NCBI GenBank assembly: GCA_023398955.1
Contig: JAEWRL010000242.1
Coordinates: forward strand, 62,001-126,000
Direction of reading: 5' to 3'
DNA from: Pseudomonadota bacterium
GTDB taxonomy: Bacteria; Myxococcota_A; Polyangia; Polyangiales; Polyangiaceae
Length of the DNA: 64,000 nt
Made by a program: the position numbers and the translations under genes. Every line of letters starts with the position of its first letter. The stretch's first letter is position 1. Below are positions 60,021 to 64,000 of the stretch, piece after piece. The notes under the pieces are model-generated. The model was not told the origin of the DNA. It saw nothing but the letters and a program-made list of their open reading frames with translations, and did not search any database.

Positions 60021-61832
60021 TCAGCTCCCTCGAACGCTGAGCTCGACGCGCCAGCTCTCGTCTTTCGTGGTTGGGTTCAAGGGAGCTGCATCGATACGGA
60101 GCGTGCCGATCGCGGTCACCTGAGATATCAGGCGAACCGGCACGACCTCCCCGGGCCCACGCTCTTTGGCGGGTAGGACGACTTCAATCGGAGCCAATTC
60201 TTCGAGCTCCTCACCATCGACGTCCTCCAGCAACGTTCCGAAGGTATCGGCTCTCCTAACAGTGGACCCAAAGAAGCGGAAGCGAACGGCCTCCCCAACC
60301 ACAAGGCCAAGTTCGAGCTGAACCTCCTCAGATGCTGTTCCCTCCTCCATACCGAAAGGCGCCACGCAGAGAGCGTTCAGCGGCGGCTCCAAGCCCGGGA
60401 CCGCAGGCATCGGGCTCTCTATCCCCACGTAGTAGGCTCTGGCAGTGCCACCGCGAATCCGAATGCCGCGCCCGCGCCGGACACGCCCGTAGTAGGCGGC
60501 CCCGCGCGCGACGGCCAAGTCCGGATCATCTCCCGGCAGGACGCGCGCTTCGGCCACGCCTGCACCGCGCAACCACTCATTGAGAGTATCCACTATCCGC
60601 TGCCGAACACGCGGCGCCTTCACGACTCCGCCGTTGAAGAGAATCGCGGTTGGACACAGCATTCCGCCGGTGGCCTGCGGGGCACCTGTGGTCTCCGTGG
60701 CAGCAGCCTGGCGCCCCAGGAATGACGCCAGGTGGCGTGTCACCGCCGGATCAGAAGCATAGGGGAGGCCAATTTGAGTGAGGGCCGTGCGAGCACGGAT
60801 CGCTGGGCGCGCCGTCGCGGGAACGACTGGGAAGAAGCCCTCCACGACGATGCGTTCCACTTCCTCTCGCGTCAACTCTGCACGGAGCGCGCTTCCTACG
60901 AGGCGGGCTCCGCGGCTCGTCACGGTGACTGGAGCCGCGGCTGGGGGATCGTCACCCAAGAGCGACTCCTTTGCTTTGCGGCAAGCATGACCTAGACCCA
61001 CGCGTTGCCAGCGATCCAGCGCCTTTCCTGCATCCGGGAGCTTACCCAGGACCGCATGAGCGAGCGCCAAATCCATGTTGTCACCTCCCAGGAGGATGTG
61101 GTCGCCCACAGCAACTCGATGTAACTCGAGCTGCCCATCGGCCTCGCGCACTTCGATCGCAGAGAAGTCGGTCGTGCCGCCTCCGACGTCGATCACGAGC
61201 ACGACGTCCCCAACGGCCAAATGCTGACGCCAGCTCTCGCCCTGGCGCTCGATCCAGGCGTAGAGCGCAGCTTGTGGCTCCTCAAGGAGAGACACGTTCT
61301 CGAACCCCGCGGCGTAGGCAGCCTCAACGGTCAAATCGCGAGCCGCTGCATCGAAAGAGGCTGGCACCGTGAGCACCACTTCGCTCGCGGTAAGCGCTTC
61401 GGCGTCCGGGTACTCCGAGTGCCATGCTTCAGCGAGGTGGTCGAGCAGCCGCCAAGCCGCCTCCACAGGTGAGATGCGTTCGACGTCCCCAGGAGCACCC
61501 TGCGGCAGCACGCCACCACGACGGTCGATTCCGGTGTGTGACAGCCAGCTCTTGGCACTAGCTACGACCCGGCCGGGCGCGTCGATGCTTCGCACGCGAG
61601 CATGCTCTCCGACTGCGTAACGCCGACTCTCGTCCCAGGGCAGCGCCAGAGCGGCTTCGTTGTCTTGGCCGAAGTAGATGAAGCTCGGCAAGAGCGGGCG
61701 GCGCTCCAAAGCACCTTCAGCCACCAGTTGCGGCACCTTCCAGACTGTCGCTGCCCCGCTGGTCTCCTCGCTTGGCGCGGTTGCGAGCGCCGTGTGTGTC
61801 GTCCCGAGATCGATGCCGATGACCTGGCTCAT
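60021..61832 (-). CDS. Hsp70-family protein, short form
   Basis: 603 residues with the full actin-like ATPase domain: VIGIDLGTTHTALATA, VLVIDVGGGTTDFSAIEV, ILLGGDNMDLALAHAV, AILFNGGVVKAPRVRQRI and DPDLAVARGAAYYGRV. After about residue 455 there is a beta-rich segment (LGLVVGEAVRFRFFGSTVRR, ISQVTAIGTLRIDAAPL) like that of the neighbour, but no helical extension. The two Hsp70 genes are clearly paralogs (shared SAKSWLSH-x-GIDR, LSPVEA and YYVG motifs). The start ATG 61832 overlaps the DUF2760 gene stop (ATGA); the longer frame overlaps that gene. Probably forms a heteromer with the other Hsp70 or the DUF2760 protein, which is inference. Confidence 0.9.
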   Translation of the reverse strand: MSQVIGIDLGTTHTALATAPSEETSGAATVWKVPQLVAEGALERRPLLPSFIYFGQDNEAALALPWDESRRYAVGEHARVRSIDAPGRVVASAKSWLSHTGIDRRGGVLPQGAPGDVERISPVEAAWRLLDHLAEAWHSEYPDAEALTASEVVLTVPASFDAAARDLTVEAAYAAGFENVSLLEEPQAALYAWIERQGESWRQHLAVGDVVLVIDVGGGTTDFSAIEVREADGQLELHRVAVGDHILLGGDNMDLALAHAVLGKLPDAGKALDRWQRVGLGHACRKAKESLLGDDPPAAAPVTVTSRGARLVGSALRAELTREEVERIVVEGFFPVVPATARPAIRARTALTQIGLPYASDPAVTRHLASFLGRQAAATETTGAPQATGGMLCPTAILFNGGVVKAPRVRQRIVDTLNEWLRGAGVAEARVLPGDDPDLAVARGAAYYGRVRRGRGIRIRGGTARAYYVGIESPMPAVPGLEPPLNALCVAPFGMEEGTASEEVQLELGLVVGEAVRFRFFGSTVRRADTFGTLLEDVDGEELEELAPIEVVLPAKERGPGEVVPVRLISQVTAIGTLRIDAAPLNPTTKDESWRVELSVRGS

Positions 61833-62422
61833 AGCTCCACCTCCGCCGGTGCAATGATGGCGTCGTCGTGGTTCCCGATGGGCTGGGGTAGCTCCATGCG
61901 TGTCACCCGCCATCCCGAATGGCGCAACGTTCCATGATAGGGCGGGGCGCCCGTGACATTGCCGGTGAGCTTTATCGCGTCCGGATCGAAGCCACTCCCG
62001 AGCGTAACGGGGTTGCCCTCCCCTTCGCTGCAAATCGGCGTAATCTCGATGTGCCGCCGCAGAGCGCGACGGGCACCCTCGTGGACGACGCGCGCGGCAG
62101 CCCCAACATCCGCGTCATCGAAGGCGTGAATGTCCTGCTGCAGAAAGTCCACGAGTCTGCCCTCGCGCTGAAGCACTGCGAGGAACTGGAGCGCGGCGGA
62201 ATAGTCCTTGAGCCGACGAGCTGGTGGGGAGGGGACTTCGGTCGGCGCCGACGGCGATACTGGTTGCGGCGCGGTCAGTTCCGGGACGTCGGCAGGTTCG
62301 CGGGCGCCATGTGCGCGGAGCTCCAGCACTCGCGCCGCAAAAGCTTCATCCAGCAGTAGCTTCATCCAGCAGCCCAACGCCAGCCACAATCGCGCCCAGA
62401 AAGAAATCCTGTTCGTGGTCAC
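61829..62422 (-). CDS. DUF2760 protein, partner of the Hsp70 pair
   Basis: 197 residues from a GTG at 62422. The N-terminus (NRISFWARLWLALGCWMKLL) is hydrophobic and amphipathic, then a Pro-rich linker, then the conserved domain: ALQFLAVLQREGRLVDFLQQ, DADVGAAARVVHEGARRALR and LTGNVTGAPPYHGTLRHSGW. I know this domain (DUF2760) as a frequent neighbour of Hsp70 genes with DUF3731, which matches the arrangement here. The GTG start is favoured because family members begin close to SFWARLWLA; the longer frame is basic and low complexity. Membrane association through the N-terminus is plausible. Confidence 0.8.
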   Translation of the reverse strand: MTTNRISFWARLWLALGCWMKLLLDEAFAARVLELRAHGAREPADVPELTAPQPVSPSAPTEVPSPPARRLKDYSAALQFLAVLQREGRLVDFLQQDIHAFDDADVGAAARVVHEGARRALRRHIEITPICSEGEGNPVTLGSGFDPDAIKLTGNVTGAPPYHGTLRHSGWRVTRMELPQPIGNHDDAIIAPAEVEL

Positions 62423-62607
62423 GGGCGCAGTGTACTGGCAAGAACCGAGTTGCCCAGAGAGGGCTTGCACCGCCTGACCGGACAGACGCTCCACCGGAAT
62501 CTTCGGCGCTCGGGCCGCTCTGCATGCCCCTTGGTCAGAGCGCTGGCCACGCACTGGAGGCAATGCCGCTTGACGATGCGAGGAGGGCGCTGGACTAGTT
62601 CTCCTCA

Positions 62608-63735
62608 ATGGCCATTTCCCTCGCGCGCGCGGTCGAGACCCTCCAGGAGCTCGCACCCCTCGAGTATGCGGAATCCTGGGACAATGTCGGGCTGCTGGTC
62701 GAGCCCCCGCGACCCCCACCTGACGTCGCGAGTGTCTCGCGGGTGCTGCTCACGATCGACCTGACGGATGCAGTGCTCGATGAGGCCACCGGCTGCGAAC
62801 TCATCGTTTCGTATCACCCTCCGATCTTCAAGGCAGTTCAGCGTCTCGTTTGCACAGATCCGGTGGCTCGAAGGCTGGCGACTCTCATTCAACGCAAGAC
62901 CGCAGTTTACTCACCCCACACGGCACTGGACGCCGCCAGGGGCGGCATCAACGATTGGCTCGTCTCGGCCCTTGGACCCGGGCAGGTCGCTCCGATCGCT
63001 GAGGCTCGCAGGCAAGCGGAGCTGAAGGTGGTGGTATTCGTGCCCGAAGCGCACGTGCGAGCACTGCGGGACGAGCTTGCGGATGCCGGTGCCGGAGTCA
63101 TCGGCAACTATGATTCGTGTTCGTTCAATCTGCGCGGGACAGGCACCTTCCGGGGGAACGCCGACAGCAATCCGACGCTTGGTCGACGCCAGTCTCTCGA
63201 AACCGTCGAAGAGGTGCGGCTCGAGATGGTTTGCGCAGCAGAACACCTGGCAGCGATCGGCGCCGCAATTCGCCGTCACCACCCCTACGAGGAGCCTGCG
63301 TGGGATGTCTACCCGCTCGAGCAAAGACCTGTCACGGGCGTAGGTATCGGTCGACGCGTCGAGCTCGAAACGAAGCTGACCGTCGATGAGGCTGTCGCAC
63401 GCGTGAAGGCGCACCTCGGGCTCCGCTACGTTCGCCTCGCCAAGAGCCCCGTGCATGCGGCGGGCGGACTGATTGCGAAAGCGGCAGTCTGCGCGGGAGC
63501 CGGCGGCTCCGTTCTCGGGGCGGCGGGCGACGTCGACCTGGTCGTCAGCGGAGAGCTGCGCCACCACGACATCCTGGCGTGGACAGCGCGTGGGTGTTCC
63601 GTGATCGTGTGCGACCACACGAACACCGAACGAGGCTTCCTCCCCGTCCTGGCAGAGCGCCTCCGGGAGGCCTGGGGCCAAACGGTTTCCGTCGACGTCG
63701 CCACAGAAGACAGAGAGCCCTTGGCGATCGTCTAA
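62608..63735 (+). CDS. Nif3-like dinuclear metal-centre protein
   Basis: 375 residues of the Nif3/YbgI (GTP cyclohydrolase I type 2-like) family, which forms toroidal hexamers with two metal ions per subunit. Ligand motifs: AESWDNVGLLV, LIVSYHPPIF, YSPHTALDAARGGINDWL and ELRHHDILAWTARGCSVIVC, then DHTNTERGFLPVLAERL. An insert about residues 130-240 (KVVVFVPEAHVRALRDELAD, NYDSCSFNLRGTGTFRG) is the PII/CutA-like domain found in the longer members. Biochemical role unsettled. Divergent from the DUF2760 gene (186-bp gap). Confidence 0.92.
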   Translation: MAISLARAVETLQELAPLEYAESWDNVGLLVEPPRPPPDVASVSRVLLTIDLTDAVLDEATGCELIVSYHPPIFKAVQRLVCTDPVARRLATLIQRKTAVYSPHTALDAARGGINDWLVSALGPGQVAPIAEARRQAELKVVVFVPEAHVRALRDELADAGAGVIGNYDSCSFNLRGTGTFRGNADSNPTLGRRQSLETVEEVRLEMVCAAEHLAAIGAAIRRHHPYEEPAWDVYPLEQRPVTGVGIGRRVELETKLTVDEAVARVKAHLGLRYVRLAKSPVHAAGGLIAKAAVCAGAGGSVLGAAGDVDLVVSGELRHHDILAWTARGCSVIVCDHTNTERGFLPVLAERLREAWGQTVSVDVATEDREPLAIV

Positions 63736-64000
63736 CCATGGTCCATTAGCGCTCCATTCTTGACCACCTCTAGCCCGGATTCTCTTTGGTGTTGTCGATG
63801 CCGTCAGCGGTCAGCCAACGTCCTCTTTGGTTCCGGCGCCGCGGGGGTGGGGGGCCGTTCCAGAAGGGGTATCCCTACCTCGCGGCGACTCGACGCGCGG
63901 CGTGGCAAATAGGCGCGAGGTCGGCGCGTCGTCTGCATCCGACCTCGCATCTCCCACGATTGCCGAGAAACCTGACACCTTCCCTGCTCGCGCAGTGTCA
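63736..64000. other. Right-edge stretch, possibly the 3' end of a minus-strand gene
   Basis: Nothing certain. On the minus strand two phases stay open from the edge, one to a stop at 63811-63813 and one to 63804-63806; each would give a Pro/Arg-rich C-terminal tail. On the plus strand an ATG at 63798 is open to the edge. None shows a motif, and the choice cannot be made without sequence beyond 64000. Confidence 0.3.

Noticed and set aside
63798..64000. Plus-strand frame open to the right edge
   Set aside because: Arg-rich, motif-free translation and no ribosome binding site; cannot be judged without more sequence.
1..64000. tRNA, rRNA, insertion sequence, integrase or phage genes
   Set aside because: Looked for T-loop-like patterns, transposase motifs and phage proteins by eye; none was convincing. 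A tRNA-scan and an IS database search would settle it.

Overview
The window reads as chromosomal DNA of a high-GC, gene-dense bacterium, most likely a member of the Myxococcota (Polyangia-like). This is inferred from gene content: a very long Cys-rich repeat lipoprotein, many lipoproteins of unknown function, a Ser/Thr kinase with an N-terminal zinc ribbon, zinc-ribbon/FHA proteins, a C-terminal PilZ-like domain of the myxobacterial type, orphan sensor kinases and an orphan chemoreceptor, and several short conserved proteins that I associate with this phylum. I found no rRNA, tRNA, CRISPR array, transposase or phage gene; the only clear signs of decay are one broken gene (40408-40909) and one possible cyclase remnant (53784-53906).

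Layout. 1-6510 (all minus): a left-truncated Cys-rich lipoprotein, a small MscS channel and an 858-residue beta-propeller-like lipoprotein. 6606-10185 (plus): a membrane sensor kinase and a chemoreceptor without periplasmic domain. 10206-15977 (minus, overlapping genes): a UTP-sugar pyrophosphorylase, a signal peptide peptidase fused to a beta-barrel-like domain, an ABC-ATPase-like protein without Walker A, and ProB. 16122-24731: mostly extracytoplasmic and signalling proteins (transglutaminase-like protein, trypsin-like protease, signal-peptidase-like protein lacking its lysine, two FHA proteins, a REC-kinase-REC hybrid), with a PcnB/CCA nucleotidyltransferase on the opposite strand. 24929-30947 (minus): a FecCD permease and ATPase coupled to type III pantothenate kinase, a HEAT-repeat/cyclophilin fusion, a YdcF-like protein and a repeat lipoprotein. 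31141-40909: Lgt, a transmembrane Ser/Thr kinase, an RluA-type pseudouridine synthase, several unknowns and the broken four-helix-bundle gene.

41010-43715 is a compact ftsE-ftsX-envC-like cell-division operon, with a divergent formyltransferase-like gene coupled to a PilZ-like protein. 46840-50693 holds a penicillin-binding protein, PhoH and enolase. 50927-57312 holds a DUF362 protein, a coupled Nudix/NAD-kinase pair, and sulfur assimilation genes (serine acetyltransferase, then PAPS reductase) followed by a pirin. 57287-62422 is a three-gene Hsp70 - Hsp70 - DUF2760 operon, and 62608-63735 encodes a Nif3-family metalloprotein.

Common themes are envelope biology (division, lipoprotein modification, envelope proteases, many lipoproteins) and phospho-signalling (FHA, Ser/Thr kinase, two histidine kinases). 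Several proteins look like catalytically altered members of enzyme families: the ABC-like protein, the signal-peptidase-like protein, the EnvC-like LytM domain and the formyltransferase. No single new defence or mobile system stands out; the best candidates for new biology are the SppA/pseudo-ABC pair, the altered signal peptidase and the Hsp70 pair with DUF2760. All names rest on motif reading by eye; no database search was possible.
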